DNA of 64,000 bases, taken from Streptosporangiaceae bacterium. Lineage in GTDB: Bacteria; Actinomycetota; Actinomycetes; Streptosporangiales; Streptosporangiaceae. Positions within the stretch are counted from its first letter, which is position 1. The number at the start of each line of letters is the position of its first letter. The DNA is taken from assembly GCA_025964695.1 (NCBI GenBank), contig JAOPYK010000074.1:95208-159207 (forward strand). The letters are read 5' to 3'. A program made the translations under genes and the position numbers. Below the pieces are notes generated by a model. The model was not told the origin of the DNA. It did no database searches and was given only the letters and a program-made list of their open reading frames with translations. Positions 16,529 to 24,997 of this stretch are shown here, one piece after another.

Positions 16529-17284
16529 TCAGTCGTAGGAGCGGCCCGCCCGCGACGACAGCCGCCCGGCGAGGTTGCGCGGAACGAGCTTGCCCAGCGC
16601 CACGAGGGTCTTGTACTGCGCTCCGGGCACGCTGACCAGCACTCCCTTGCGCAGGTCGCGGAGCGCGTCGGTGACCACCCGGTCGGCGTCCAGCCAGAGG
16701 AAGTCGGGGATGCTGCTGACGTCCATGCCGGCGCGCTCGTGGAACTCGGTGTGCACGAATCCGGGGCACATCGCCATGACCTGCACGGGCTTGCCGCCGA
16801 GGTCCTGAGACACTCCCTGGCTGAAGCTCACCACCCAGGCCTTGGACGCGCCGTAGGTGCCGCGCGAGAAGAACGCGGCCACCGAGGCCATGTTGATGAT
16901 GCCGCCCCGGCCCCGCTCGATCATGCCCGGAAGGGCGGCGTAGGTGAGGCGGAGCACGGCCTCGCAGTGCACGCGCAGCATCCGCAACTCGTCCTCGAGC
17001 GGCACCTCGAGGAACCTGCCCTGGTTGCCGAAGCCCGCGTTGTTGACGAGCAGGTCGGTGCTCTTCACCCGGTTCTCGACGTCGGCCAGCCCCTCGTCGG
17101 TGGCCAGGTCGGCACGGAGCACCTCGACCTCGACCCGGTACTTCTCGCGCAGCCGGGCGGCGGCTTCGGTCAGGCGGGCCTCGTCGCGGGCGACCAGCAC
17201 GAGGCCGAATCCGTCGGCGGCGAGACGGCGGGCGAACGCGGCACCGATTCCCGCGGTGGCACCGGTGATGAGAGCAGTCGGCAT
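16529..17284 (-). CDS. Short-chain dehydrogenase/reductase (classical SDR)
   Basis: A 251-residue SDR with cofactor motif TGATAGIGAAFARRL (residues about 6-20), NNAGFGNQG, catalytic Ser region NMASVAAFFS, and the YGASKAW Tyr-x3-Lys. The C-terminal extension resembles the short-chain reductases that act on lipid or ketone substrates, but no substrate is assignable. ATG 17284 (MPTALITG) is preferred to GTG 17293. It is convergent with the aminotransferase gene, with only 6 bp between the stops. Confidence 0.88.
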   Translation of the reverse strand: MPTALITGATAGIGAAFARRLAADGFGLVLVARDEARLTEAAARLREKYRVEVEVLRADLATDEGLADVENRVKSTDLLVNNAGFGNQGRFLEVPLEDELRMLRVHCEAVLRLTYAALPGMIERGRGGIINMASVAAFFSRGTYGASKAWVVSFSQGVSQDLGGKPVQVMAMCPGFVHTEFHERAGMDVSSIPDFLWLDADRVVTDALRDLRKGVLVSVPGAQYKTLVALGKLVPRNLAGRLSSRAGRSYD

Positions 17285-17323
17285 GATGGTCACCCTACTG
17301 ATTGGGTCCGGCCGCCGCGTCGA

Positions 17324-18133
17324 TCACTTCCCGGTCAGGATGGCCGCGTGGTCGGGGACACAGGTCTGCAGCTCCTTGGGCGCCCGTACGTATCCGGTGC
17401 CGGGCGGGCGCGGGGGCAGCTTGATCGAGGGGTGCTTCACCTTGTGGTACGGGACGGTGGAGAGCAGGTGAGCGATCATGTTGATGCGCGCACGCCGCTT
17501 GTCGTCGCTGTCCACGACGTACCAGGGGGCCTCCGGGATGTCGGTATGGACGAACATCTCGTCCTTGGCCCGTGAGTAGTCCTCCCAGTGGGTGATCGAC
17601 TCCACGTCCATCGGCGACAGCTTCCAGCTTCGCAACGGATCCTCCAGCCGGGACCGGAAGCGCCGCTCCTGCGCCTCGTCACTCACCGAGAACCAGTATT
17701 TGCGCAGTTCGATGCCGTCCTCCACCAGAAGCCGCTCGAAGATCGGGCACTGGTGCAGGAAGCGCGTGTACTCCTCCTTGGTGCAGAAACCCATCACCCG
17801 CTCGACGCCCGCGCGGTTGTACCAGCTCCGGTCGAACAGCACGATCTCCCCGGCCGCGGGCAGCTGCTCGACGTACCGCTGGAAGTACCACTGTGTACGC
17901 TGGCGCTCGGTCGGTGCGGGCAGCGCCGCGACCCGGGTGGTGCGGGGGTTGAGGTACTCGGTGACCCGCTTGATCGTGCCGCCCTTCCCCGCCGCGTCAC
18001 GTCCCTCGAAGATGACCACTAGCCGGGCGCCCTCCGCACGTACCCATTCCTGCAGCTTCACCAGTTCGCCCTGCAGCCGCAGTAGTTCCTTCTCGTAGCG
18101 CTTGCGTGGTAGCCGCTCATCCGTCGAACTCAC
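17324..18133 (-). CDS. ppk2: Polyphosphate kinase 2 (class I PPK2)
   Basis: A 269-residue PPK2 that transfers phosphate between polyphosphate and nucleotides. Walker A FEGRDAAGKGG (about residues 42-52), the lid/Arg motif TERQRTQWYFQRY, Walker B LFDRSWYNRAGVE and the WKLSPMD block all match. GTG 18133 is chosen because AGGAGG lies 8-10 bp upstream, although the frame opens earlier (18250). The gene is a single unit, divergent from the secreted esterase across about 290 bp of AT-richer DNA. Confidence 0.94.
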   Translation of the reverse strand: MSSTDERLPRKRYEKELLRLQGELVKLQEWVRAEGARLVVIFEGRDAAGKGGTIKRVTEYLNPRTTRVAALPAPTERQRTQWYFQRYVEQLPAAGEIVLFDRSWYNRAGVERVMGFCTKEEYTRFLHQCPIFERLLVEDGIELRKYWFSVSDEAQERRFRSRLEDPLRSWKLSPMDVESITHWEDYSRAKDEMFVHTDIPEAPWYVVDSDDKRRARINMIAHLLSTVPYHKVKHPSIKLPPRPPGTGYVRAPKELQTCVPDHAAILTGK

Positions 18134-18425
18134 CGGTTTCGCCTCCTGCGGAGATGGATCTCGTGGTCCTACCGTAATCGGGGCCGGCGAACCCGGGCCA
18201 CGCGAGGGCCGAGCCCCTCCCGGCGCGCGGGAAGCCGCCGCCGCATTCAATGACTCGGCAAGTCACATATGGTCAGCACGGTATTTGATATCTTATCTCA
18301 GCCCGTCAGGATCATATATTTGACAATTATGTGCCCCTGGGTGAGCTTTCCGGTCTGTCTGGGAACACTATTGTTCGCAGGTAAGTCGGAATGCGCAGGT
18401 AAGTCGGAATGCTAGGAGTGCCGCT
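18134..18425. promoter_or_regulatory. Divergent promoter region between PPK2 and esterase
   Basis: This gap of about 290 bp is AT-rich in the middle (TTGATATCTTATCTC, ATATATTTGACAATTATG). It holds an inverted repeat TGACT-cggca-AGTCA at 18251-18265 and a perfect 18-bp tandem duplication next to the esterase start. A TTGACA hexamer is present near 18322 but no convincing -10 partner is spaced from it. The composition and repeats suggest regulated expression. Confidence 0.45.
18377..18412 (+). repeat. Perfect 18-bp tandem repeat before the esterase gene
   Basis: GCAGGTAAGTCGGAATGC occurs twice with no spacer (18377-18394, 18395-18412) and ends 13 bp before the esterase start codon. TAGGAG just after it acts as ribosome site. 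The copies could be paired operators or a recent duplication. Confidence 0.8.
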
Positions 18426-19406
18426 ATGGAGCGGGCTATTCGGCATGGCATATGGTTCATCACGGTCGTCGTCATCATGCTGCTGACATTCGCCCGCGCC
18501 GTTCCCGCCCGTGCCGCGGCGCCGGCGGCGGACGACGGCGCGCGCGTCATGGGCGAGAGCATGGTGGCCCCCCGCACGCTCGACCTGACGGTCGGTTCAC
18601 CTGCCATCGACGGTGTCCAGAAGGTGCGCCTCCTGCTGCCGCGTGGCTGGTCGAAGAGCGCGCACCGCACCTGGCCGGTGCTGTGGCTGCTGCACGGCGG
18701 AGCCGACGACTACACCGCCTGGACCAAGAACACCGACGTCGCGGACCTCGCCAGGGATTCCGGGGTCATCGTCGTCATGCCGAACGGCGGGCGGTGCGGC
18801 GACTACACGGACTGGTGGAACTACGGCAATGGCGGGTCGCCCCAGTGGGAGACATTCCATATGACGGATCTCCGGCAGATCCTCGAGCGTGGTTACCGAG
18901 CTGGAAAAGCGCGGGCGATAGCCGGAAACTCGATGGGCGGACTCGGCGCGATCGAATACGCGGCACGCTTTCCCGGTATGTTCCGGGCGGCCGCCGTGTT
19001 CAGCGGATACCTCGACACCCTGCACGGCCATGTGGCCGGAGACTCCTCGCCCGGCATCGGCCCCGCGATGGTCTGCCCCTTCACCGACTGGCGCCGGGTC
19101 TGGGGTGATCCGGACGCCCAGGCCGCGATCTGGCACGCGCACAACCCGTTCGACCTGGTCGCCCGGCTGCGGGGGGTCGAGCTCTACGTGGCGGCCGGCA
19201 ACGGAACGGCGGGCCCGCTCGGCGGCGTTCCCTTCACCGACCCGGTGGAGCGACTCGCCGGTGAGGAGGCACACGACTTCGTGGGCTTGCTGGACGCCGA
19301 GCGCATCGCGGTGACCTCGCACTTCTACGTGGGCCAGCACTCCTGGCCGTACTGGCAGCGGGAACTGCACGCCGTCTTCCCCTTGCTGATGGACCGGCTG
19401 GGCTGA
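18426..19406 (+). CDS. Secreted esterase of the antigen 85 / esterase D alpha/beta-hydrolase family
   Basis: A 326-residue protein with a hydrophobic signal segment (residues about 8-30, ending ARAAA). The alpha/beta-hydrolase core contains WPVLWLLHGGADDYTAW (oxyanion region), VVMPNGG, the nucleophile elbow AGNSMGG (Ser about 165), and a C-terminal GQHSWPYWQREL with the catalytic His. This group includes mycolyltransferase-like and carbohydrate esterases. An exported esterase or acyltransferase acting on the cell envelope or outside is most likely. Start ATG 18426 is preceded by AGGAG. Confidence 0.9.
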   Translation: MERAIRHGIWFITVVVIMLLTFARAVPARAAAPAADDGARVMGESMVAPRTLDLTVGSPAIDGVQKVRLLLPRGWSKSAHRTWPVLWLLHGGADDYTAWTKNTDVADLARDSGVIVVMPNGGRCGDYTDWWNYGNGGSPQWETFHMTDLRQILERGYRAGKARAIAGNSMGGLGAIEYAARFPGMFRAAAVFSGYLDTLHGHVAGDSSPGIGPAMVCPFTDWRRVWGDPDAQAAIWHAHNPFDLVARLRGVELYVAAGNGTAGPLGGVPFTDPVERLAGEEAHDFVGLLDAERIAVTSHFYVGQHSWPYWQRELHAVFPLLMDRLG

Positions 19407-19448
19407 CTCCCGGCCGCTCATGACATCGTGATCATGCGATTCCCACGA

Positions 19449-20654
19449 TTACGACGTGGCGGGCAGAATCTCACGCCAGGCGTTCAGGCCCGCCTCGGAC
19501 AGGATGGCGTCGAAGGCGAGGTCGGCGGCTCCCCGCAGGCTCCCGTCCTGCGGGAACTCCGACCGGACCAGCGGGGGCGGGTCGTCGCGCCGGAAACTCA
19601 TCAGACCGCCGTGGTAGGCGCGGTCGACGGCCGGGCCGGCGACCTCGAGCATGGTGGCGGCCAGCCCCGCAAGCGTCACGATCCGCGGGTCGAGCGCGTT
19701 GACCAGCCCCGCGATGCCGCGGCCCAGACTTCGCGCCACCGTCTCGGCCGCCGCCCTCGCCTCCGGGTCGCCGCGGCGGGCCCGGTCCAGCACCTCACCC
19801 GCCGCCAGACGGGGGTCGGCCGGGGGAGGAGCGCCCAGCAGCCGGGCGAGGGCCCGCCCGTCGACCTCCTGGTCCCAGCAGCCGTACGCCCCGCAGGGAC
19901 AGCGGCGCTCCGGGTCGCCGAAGGGCACATGACCGAACTCGCCGCCCGTTCCGGTGCCGCCGGAGACCGGGTGCCCCTGGTCGAGGAGCACCCCGCCGAT
20001 CCCGACCTCGACGGTCAGGTACAGAGCGGTGCCGGCTCCCCGGGCCGCGCCCCGCCGTGCCTCGGTTACGCCCGCCAGGGTGGCGTCGTTGCCGACGACC
20101 ACGGGGACGGGGCCGAGCGACAGCGCCCGGGCGACCTCGACGTCCCGCCAGCCCATGCTTCCCGCCTGGACGACCCGGCCCTCGCTCACGGTGCCCGCGA
20201 CCGAGACGCCCAACGCCGCGAGCCTCGGCCCGAGCTCCTCACGGGCCTCGGTGATCGCGTGAGAGACGCGGGCGAGCACCTCGGCCGGGTGGCGTCCGGG
20301 GGGGTGCCGCTCCTCGGCCATCATCCGGAGCCCGCCGCCCACCTCGGCCACGGCCAGCCGCCACCTCTCGTACGAGATGTCGACCGTCAGCGCCAGCGGG
20401 CCGGCCGGGTGCGGCCCCACCGCCCGGGTGGGCCTGCCCCGGCCGCCGCCGGGCGCCGCGTCGCCCTCCTCGACCAGCGACAGCGCCCGCAGCCTGGCCA
20501 TGATCTCGGTCGCCGATCCGCGGCTGAGCCCGAGCTCACGGGCGAGGCCGGCCCGGGTGGTGGCGGACCGCAGATGAACGTGGCGCAGCACGTCCAGCAC
20601 GCCGCGCAGCCGGAGGGCCTGAGCCCGGTCACCGGGGTATTGTCCACCCGCCAT
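19449..20654 (-). CDS. ROK-family transcriptional regulator
   Basis: A 401-residue ROK repressor with an N-terminal winged helix (residues about 15-75: TTRAGLARELGLSRGSATEIM) and a sugar-kinase-like domain. The domain carries VVGNDATLAGVTEARRG and the Cys-rich zinc motif CPCGAYGCWDQE. ROK repressors sense sugars or sugar phosphates. It is transcribed divergently from the SemiSWEET-HAD pair, with 43 bp between start codons holding a GCTCG-n5-CGAGC palindrome. It probably represses that pair and itself (inference from layout). Confidence 0.92.
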   Translation of the reverse strand: MAGGQYPGDRAQALRLRGVLDVLRHVHLRSATTRAGLARELGLSRGSATEIMARLRALSLVEEGDAAPGGGRGRPTRAVGPHPAGPLALTVDISYERWRLAVAEVGGGLRMMAEERHPPGRHPAEVLARVSHAITEAREELGPRLAALGVSVAGTVSEGRVVQAGSMGWRDVEVARALSLGPVPVVVGNDATLAGVTEARRGAARGAGTALYLTVEVGIGGVLLDQGHPVSGGTGTGGEFGHVPFGDPERRCPCGAYGCWDQEVDGRALARLLGAPPPADPRLAAGEVLDRARRGDPEARAAAETVARSLGRGIAGLVNALDPRIVTLAGLAATMLEVAGPAVDRAYHGGLMSFRRDDPPPLVRSEFPQDGSLRGAADLAFDAILSEAGLNAWREILPATS

Positions 20655-20665
20655 GTACCAATTAT

Positions 20666-20680
20666 GCTCGTGGTGCGAGC
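20666..20680. promoter_or_regulatory. Palindromic operator in the ROK/SemiSWEET divergent promoter
   Basis: GCTCG-TGGTG-CGAGC lies between the divergent start codons of the ROK regulator and the SemiSWEET gene. Its position and symmetry make it the likely ROK binding site. Confidence 0.5.
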
Positions 20681-20697
20681 AAAAGAAGGGAATCATA

Positions 20698-20955
20698 GTG
20701 ACATTTCTCGGGCTGGTCGCCGGCGCGCTCACCGCCGGTTGCTGGTTTCCCCAGCTCATGAGGTCATGGCGGACCCGCTCCACCGGTGATCTCTCCTGGG
20801 TCTACATCGCCGCCCTCGGCGCGGGCATCCTGCTCTGGCTGCTGTACGGCGTGATCCTGGGTGACATAGCCATCATCGCGACCAACGGCGTCACCCTGCT
20901 CGCCCTGCTGACCCTCGCCGGCATCAAGGCCAGGTTCGATGCGCGTCCGGCCTGA
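20698..20955 (+). CDS. SemiSWEET-type PQ-loop sugar transporter
   Basis: An 85-residue, three-helix membrane protein of exactly SemiSWEET size. The first helix carries CWFPQL with the PQ motif (residues 18-19), and the helices are about 3-20, 33-53 and 59-77. SemiSWEETs dimerise and passively move sugars across the membrane. GTG 20698 with AAGGG upstream is chosen; an upstream ATG at 20653 would add a Cys/Lys-rich stretch unlike the family. The last 17 bp overlap a HAD phosphatase gene, so transport and dephosphorylation of a sugar are probably linked. Confidence 0.88.
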   Translation: MTFLGLVAGALTAGCWFPQLMRSWRTRSTGDLSWVYIAALGAGILLWLLYGVILGDIAIIATNGVTLLALLTLAGIKARFDARPA

Positions 20956-21565
20956 CCGGATCGAGGCGGTCCTGTTCGACATGGACGGGACGCTCGTCGA
21001 CTCCGACGCCGCCGTCGAGCGCGCCTGGCTCGCCTGGGCGCGGTGGTTCGGCGTCGCCGGCGCGAAGGTCCTCGCTCTCGCCCACGGCAGCCCGTCCGAG
21101 CGCACGGTGCGCCGGGTGGCCCCGTGGCTCGACGACCACCAGGTGACCGCGGCGGCCCAGCACCAGCTCGACCTGCAGTACACCGATCTCCACGACGTGG
21201 GCGCGGCTCCCGGGGCCCATGACGCGCTGGCGGTGCTGGCCGCCCGGCGGCTGCCCTGGGGGGTCGTGACCAGCGCCGACCGCCGGCTCGCGGGGCTACG
21301 GCTCGCCGCGGCCGGCATCGAGCCGCCGCTCCTGGTGACGGTCGAGGACACCGCGCGGGGCAAGCCGCATCCCGACGGCTATCTCAAGGCCGCTGCCGCT
21401 CTAGGAGCCGATCCGGTCGGCTGCCTGGTCGTGGAGGACTCCGAGCCGGGGATCGCGGCCGGCCGGGCCGCCGGCATGCCGGTCGCCGCGCTGCGCGGGC
21501 TTCCGGCCGACCTTCCGATCGCCGACCTCCGCGCGCTGGCCGGCTGGCTCGACGGCGCCCGCTAG
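20939..21565 (+). CDS. HAD-superfamily sugar phosphatase (beta-phosphoglucomutase/GPP-like)
   Basis: A 208-residue HAD hydrolase. Motif I is LFDMDGTLVDSD (residues about 12-23), motif II VVTSADRR, motif III in GKPHPDGY, and motif IV VVEDSEPGIAAGRAAGM. The small cap domain and overall sequence match subfamily IA sugar phosphatases. It overlaps the SemiSWEET gene by 17 bp, which implies coupled expression. The simplest model is dephosphorylation of a sugar phosphate so that the free sugar can leave or enter through the SemiSWEET pore. Confidence 0.9.
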   Translation: MRVRPDRIEAVLFDMDGTLVDSDAAVERAWLAWARWFGVAGAKVLALAHGSPSERTVRRVAPWLDDHQVTAAAQHQLDLQYTDLHDVGAAPGAHDALAVLAARRLPWGVVTSADRRLAGLRLAAAGIEPPLLVTVEDTARGKPHPDGYLKAAAALGADPVGCLVVEDSEPGIAAGRAAGMPVAALRGLPADLPIADLRALAGWLDGAR

Positions 21566-21576
21566 TAGAGGCTAGA

Positions 21577-21593
21577 CGCCCGCTTTTCGGGCG
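21577..21593. terminator. Terminator-like hairpin between HAD and CDF genes
   Basis: CGCCCG-CTTTT-CGGGCG lies between the convergent HAD phosphatase and CDF transporter genes. It is short, symmetric and placed as a shared terminator. Confidence 0.55.
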
Positions 21594-21616
21594 CACGCCC
21601 CCGCCGGGGCCGTGTT

Positions 21617-22597
21617 TCAGTGCCCGCAGCCGGGGTCGCCGGCGTGCTCGTGCGGCTCCTCCTCCGCGGCGACGTGCCGCGGCCCGTGCGGATCCTCGCA
21701 GTGGAATGTTCCGGTGTCCCCGGTCTGCGCGTGATCGACCTCGAGAGTGCTGTGGCTGATGCCGTACGAGCTGTACAGCACCGCCTGCAGGTCCCGGCGT
21801 ACGGCGTGGCAGTCGCCGCCGGGCTCCACCAGCACGTGGGCCGACATCGCCGCATACCCGGAGGTGACCTCCCAGACGTGCAGGTCATGGACCTCCACCA
21901 CGCAGGGGCGCTGGGCCAGCCGGGTACCGACCTCGACGGGATCCATGCCGGAGGGTGCCGCCTCCATGAGCACCCGGCCCGCCGAACGGATCAGCCCGTA
22001 CCCGGCCTTGAGCATGAGCGCAGCGATGATCAGCGAGGCGATGGCGTCAGCCCGGGCGAACCCGGTGAGCCAGATGATCAAGCCGGCGATCGCGGTCGCG
22101 GCGAAGGCGTACAGGTCGTTGAGAACGTGCTGGAACGCGCCCTCGATGTTGAGGCTGGTACGGTCCGCACGGCCGATCAGCCGGGTGGCGACCAGATTGA
22201 TCACGATGCCGGCCAGGGCCGTGCCGAGCACGGGGAGGCCGGCCACCTCGGGCGGTGAGATCAGGCGGTGGATCGCCTCGTACACGAAGTAAGCGGCCAG
22301 CAGGATCAGCGTCAGCCCGTTGAGCTGGGCGGACAGGATCTCCGACCGCTTCAGCCCGAAGGTGTAGCCGCCCTCTGGGGGCCGGGCCGCGAGCCGCATC
22401 GCGACCAGCGCCAGCGCGATCGAGAACGCGTCGGTGAGCATGTGGGCCGCGTCGGAGAGCAGGGCCAGTGAGCCGGAGAGCAGGCCCACGACGACCTCGG
22501 CCGCCATGAACGCCAGCAGCAGCGCCAGCGCACCGGCCAGATACCGGCGATCGGCCTCGGCCGACACCCCGTGCCCGTGCCCGTGTCCGGCGCCCAT
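21617..22597 (-). CDS. Cation diffusion facilitator (zinc/divalent metal efflux)
   Basis: A 326-residue CDF transporter with six predicted helices. The His-rich N-terminus (GHGHGHG), the metal site in LLSDAAHMLTDAFS, a second site in HVLNDLYAF, and a cytoplasmic C-terminal domain (VVEVHDLHVWEVTSG) match the ZitB/CzcD type. The C-terminal tail is also His/Glu/Cys-rich. The start codon overlaps the stop of the ArsR-type regulator gene by one base (TGATG), so sensor and pump form one operon, probably induced by Zn or a related ion. Confidence 0.94.
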   Translation of the reverse strand: MGAGHGHGHGVSAEADRRYLAGALALLLAFMAAEVVVGLLSGSLALLSDAAHMLTDAFSIALALVAMRLAARPPEGGYTFGLKRSEILSAQLNGLTLILLAAYFVYEAIHRLISPPEVAGLPVLGTALAGIVINLVATRLIGRADRTSLNIEGAFQHVLNDLYAFAATAIAGLIIWLTGFARADAIASLIIAALMLKAGYGLIRSAGRVLMEAAPSGMDPVEVGTRLAQRPCVVEVHDLHVWEVTSGYAAMSAHVLVEPGGDCHAVRRDLQAVLYSSYGISHSTLEVDHAQTGDTGTFHCEDPHGPRHVAAEEEPHEHAGDPGCGH

Positions 22598-23007
22598 CAG
22601 GCGTCTCCGTCGTGCACGATGTGGTCGAGCGCCATGTCGAGCAGCATCCGCACATGCGAGTCGTCCAGCCGGTAGTAGGCCATCCGGCCCGACCGGCGCA
22701 CGCGTACGACTCGATGGGCCCGCAGCAGCCGAAGGGCGTGGGAGGCAGCGGACTCGCTGTGCCCCGTGGCGGCGGCGAGGTCGCACACGCACATCTCGCC
22801 ACCCTTGAGCAGCGCCGTGATCATCCGCAGCCGGCCTGGATCGGCGAGCAGCCCGAACACCTTGGTCAGTTCATCGATCGTCTCGGCGCCGGGCATGGCG
22901 GCCGACACGGCGCTCACCCGCTCAGGGTCCACCACCCGGATGGCCCAGCCGCCGGCGGCCGTCTGCTCGTATGAATGGACGCTCACACGTAGAGTATATG
23001 CGCTCAC
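22597..23007 (-). CDS. ArsR/SmtB-family metalloregulator
   Basis: About 136 residues. It has a winged helix (CDLAAATGHSESAASHALRLL) and two potential metal sites: a Cys-x-Cys pair in EMCVCDL (Cys 73, 75) and a complete alpha-5 site DSH-x10-H-x2-H (Asp 116, His 118, His 129, His 132), the zinc-sensing signature of CzrA/SmtB. It heads the operon with the CDF pump and should repress it until metal binds (family knowledge). A second in-frame GTG at 22986 could be the true start, leaving the ATATGCGCTCAC-type sequence near 22990-23005 free as an operator. Confidence 0.9.
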   Translation of the reverse strand: MSAYTLRVSVHSYEQTAAGGWAIRVVDPERVSAVSAAMPGAETIDELTKVFGLLADPGRLRMITALLKGGEMCVCDLAAATGHSESAASHALRLLRAHRVVRVRRSGRMAYYRLDDSHVRMLLDMALDHIVHDGDA

Positions 23008-23037
23008 GTCGGGGCCGCCTGAGCGGGAGGGCGGGAG

Positions 23038-23778
23038 CTAGGCGGGGGGGCGGGGATCCTCTTCGGCGTCGAAGTCGCCGTTCCAGGCCCAGGCCAGCGC
23101 CCTGGGCAGCCCCCACCGGCCGAGCTCGCTGAGCCGGCCGTGCTCGTCGATCGCGCCGGTCGCCTCCCAGAGCTCCAGCAGATAGGTGAAGCCCTCTTCG
23201 ATGACCTCGACGTCGTCCGGGTCGGCCTTGCCCTCGATCTCGGGGCACTCGTCGGCGTACTCGACCAGGTCGGCAGGCTCGGCGGGTGCGCCGACCCCCG
23301 CCCGCACCAGCCCGATCACGGCTCCGGCCCAGTCCCCGTGCTGCAGGGCCATGATCGTGGACTGCCGCTGGACGGACATCGGAATCTCACCGAAGCCCGC
23401 GATCAGCGAGCCGCTGGCAGCGATCCATAGTTCGCGGTCGTCGGCGGGCGGCTTCGCGGACCAGCCGGCTCCACCCGGGATGTAGCTGTACGGCGGGCGC
23501 CTGGCGGCGATCCCGGCCCGGATCCGCTCGGCGGCGTCGTGCAGCTCGTCGTGCGGCGGAGCGGCCCGTACGAGCTCGGGAAGCGCCTCCCGCAGAAGCT
23601 CGACCGCCCCGCCCTCGGCCTCTTCCCACTCGGCCAGGAACTCGTCCTCGTCCAGGTCGAAGAGGTCATCGAGCTCGGCGAAGTCAGCGTCGTCGAGATC
23701 CGCGGCCGTGCCGTCGTCGCCTTTTCGCGGCACGAAAGGCCGCACGTTGCTGTCGTGGCGGTCATCGTCCTCTGCCAT
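23038..23778 (-). CDS. Acidic protein of unknown function, last gene of the MoxR/VWA operon
   Basis: A 246-residue, strongly acidic protein. The N-terminal 60 residues are a charged, Asp/Glu-rich tail (DLDDADFAELDDLFDLDEDE), followed by a folded-looking domain with WSAKPPADDRELWIAASGS and ALQHGDWAGAVIGLVRAG. I do not recognise a family. It starts 9 bp after the stop of the VWA-protein gene and ends the six-gene run, so co-transcription is likely. The acidic tail could bind the basic VWA or SWIM partners, but that is only inference. Confidence 0.75.
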   Translation of the reverse strand: MAEDDDRHDSNVRPFVPRKGDDGTAADLDDADFAELDDLFDLDEDEFLAEWEEAEGGAVELLREALPELVRAAPPHDELHDAAERIRAGIAARRPPYSYIPGGAGWSAKPPADDRELWIAASGSLIAGFGEIPMSVQRQSTIMALQHGDWAGAVIGLVRAGVGAPAEPADLVEYADECPEIEGKADPDDVEVIEEGFTYLLELWEATGAIDEHGRLSELGRWGLPRALAWAWNGDFDAEEDPRPPA

Positions 23779-23787
23779 AGGACCACG

Positions 23788-24957
23788 TTAGCGACCTTGG
23801 GCGTTCCGTTCCGACCATTCCCTGAGGTCGCGCCGTTCGATCGCGGCCGCCATCAGGTCGGGGAACACGTCGGGGGTGCAGGCGAAGGCGGGCACCCCCA
23901 GCGCGGCCAGCGCCGCGGCGTTGTCGTGGTCGTAGGCGGGCGCGCCCTCGTCCGACAGGGCCAGCAGCACCACGACCTGGATCCCGGCGCTCGTCATCGC
24001 GGCCACCCGCTTGAGCATCTCGTTGCGGACCCCGCCCTCGTAGAGGTCGCTGATCAATATGAAGATCGAATCGGTCGGGCGGGTGATGACGCCCTGGCAG
24101 TACGCGATCGCGCGGTTGATGTCGGTGCCGCCGCCCAGCTGGGTGCCGAACAGCACCTCCACCGGGTCGTGCAGCTGGTCGGTCAGGTCGACGACGGAGG
24201 TGTCGAACACCACCAGTGACGTGCGCAGCGACCTCATCGAGGCCAATACCGCGCCGAACACGCTGGCGTACACCACGGAGGCCGCCATCGAGCCGCTCTG
24301 GTCGATGCAGAGCACTACGTCACGCTTGACCGCCTGCTGCCGCCGGCCGTATCCGATCAGCCGCTCGGGCACCACGGTCCGCTGCTCGGGCAGATAGTGC
24401 CGCAGGTTGGCGTGGATGGTGCGATTCCAGTCGACGTCGCCGGGGCGTCTGGGCCGCAGCACCCGCGCCGACCGGTCCAGCGCCCCCGTGATCGCCGATC
24501 GGGTCCGCTGAGCGAGCCGCTTCTCCAGCTGTTGGACCACCCCGCGGACCACCGACCGCGCCGACTCCTTGGCCCGCTCGGGCATGACCTGGTTGAGGGA
24601 CAGCAGCGTGCCGACGAGATGCACATCCGGCTCGACCGCCTCCAGCATCTCCGGCTCCAGCAGCATCCGGGTCAGATCGAGCCGCTCCAGCGCGTCCTTC
24701 TGCATGACCTGCACGACCGTCGACGGGAAGCAGGCCCGGATGTCGCCCAGCCAGCGGGCCACCTTCGGCGCCGAGGCTCCCAGGCCGGCGCTCCGCCGGC
24801 CGCCCGCGCCCCGGCCCTCACCAGCGCGGCCCGATGCGTACAGCGCCTCCAGCGCTCCATCCATCGTGGCGTCGGCACCCTCGAGGGTGACCCCGGTCCC
24901 CTCGGCTGCCTCGCCGCCCAGCACCAGCCGCCACCGCTTCAACCGCTCGTCGGTCAT
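23788..24957 (-). CDS. VWA domain protein of the MoxR-associated system
   Basis: A 389-residue protein. The C-terminal half is a von Willebrand A domain with a complete MIDAS: CIDQSGSM (Asp 219, Ser 221, Ser 223), a GGGTDINRAI Thr, and an ISDLYEGG Asp. The N-terminal half is helical and resembles the middle regions of MoxR-partner VWA proteins. In MoxR systems the VWA protein is the substrate-engaging cofactor of the AAA ATPase. The gene follows DUF5682 by 40 bp and precedes the acidic protein by 9 bp. ATG 24957 (MTDERLKRW) is the natural start. Confidence 0.92.
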   Translation of the reverse strand: MTDERLKRWRLVLGGEAAEGTGVTLEGADATMDGALEALYASGRAGEGRGAGGRRSAGLGASAPKVARWLGDIRACFPSTVVQVMQKDALERLDLTRMLLEPEMLEAVEPDVHLVGTLLSLNQVMPERAKESARSVVRGVVQQLEKRLAQRTRSAITGALDRSARVLRPRRPGDVDWNRTIHANLRHYLPEQRTVVPERLIGYGRRQQAVKRDVVLCIDQSGSMAASVVYASVFGAVLASMRSLRTSLVVFDTSVVDLTDQLHDPVEVLFGTQLGGGTDINRAIAYCQGVITRPTDSIFILISDLYEGGVRNEMLKRVAAMTSAGIQVVVLLALSDEGAPAYDHDNAAALAALGVPAFACTPDVFPDLMAAAIERRDLREWSERNAQGR

Positions 24958-24997
24958 CTTGGCCTCTTTCGTTCCTGCGCGGCCCGCCCCTTCGTGA

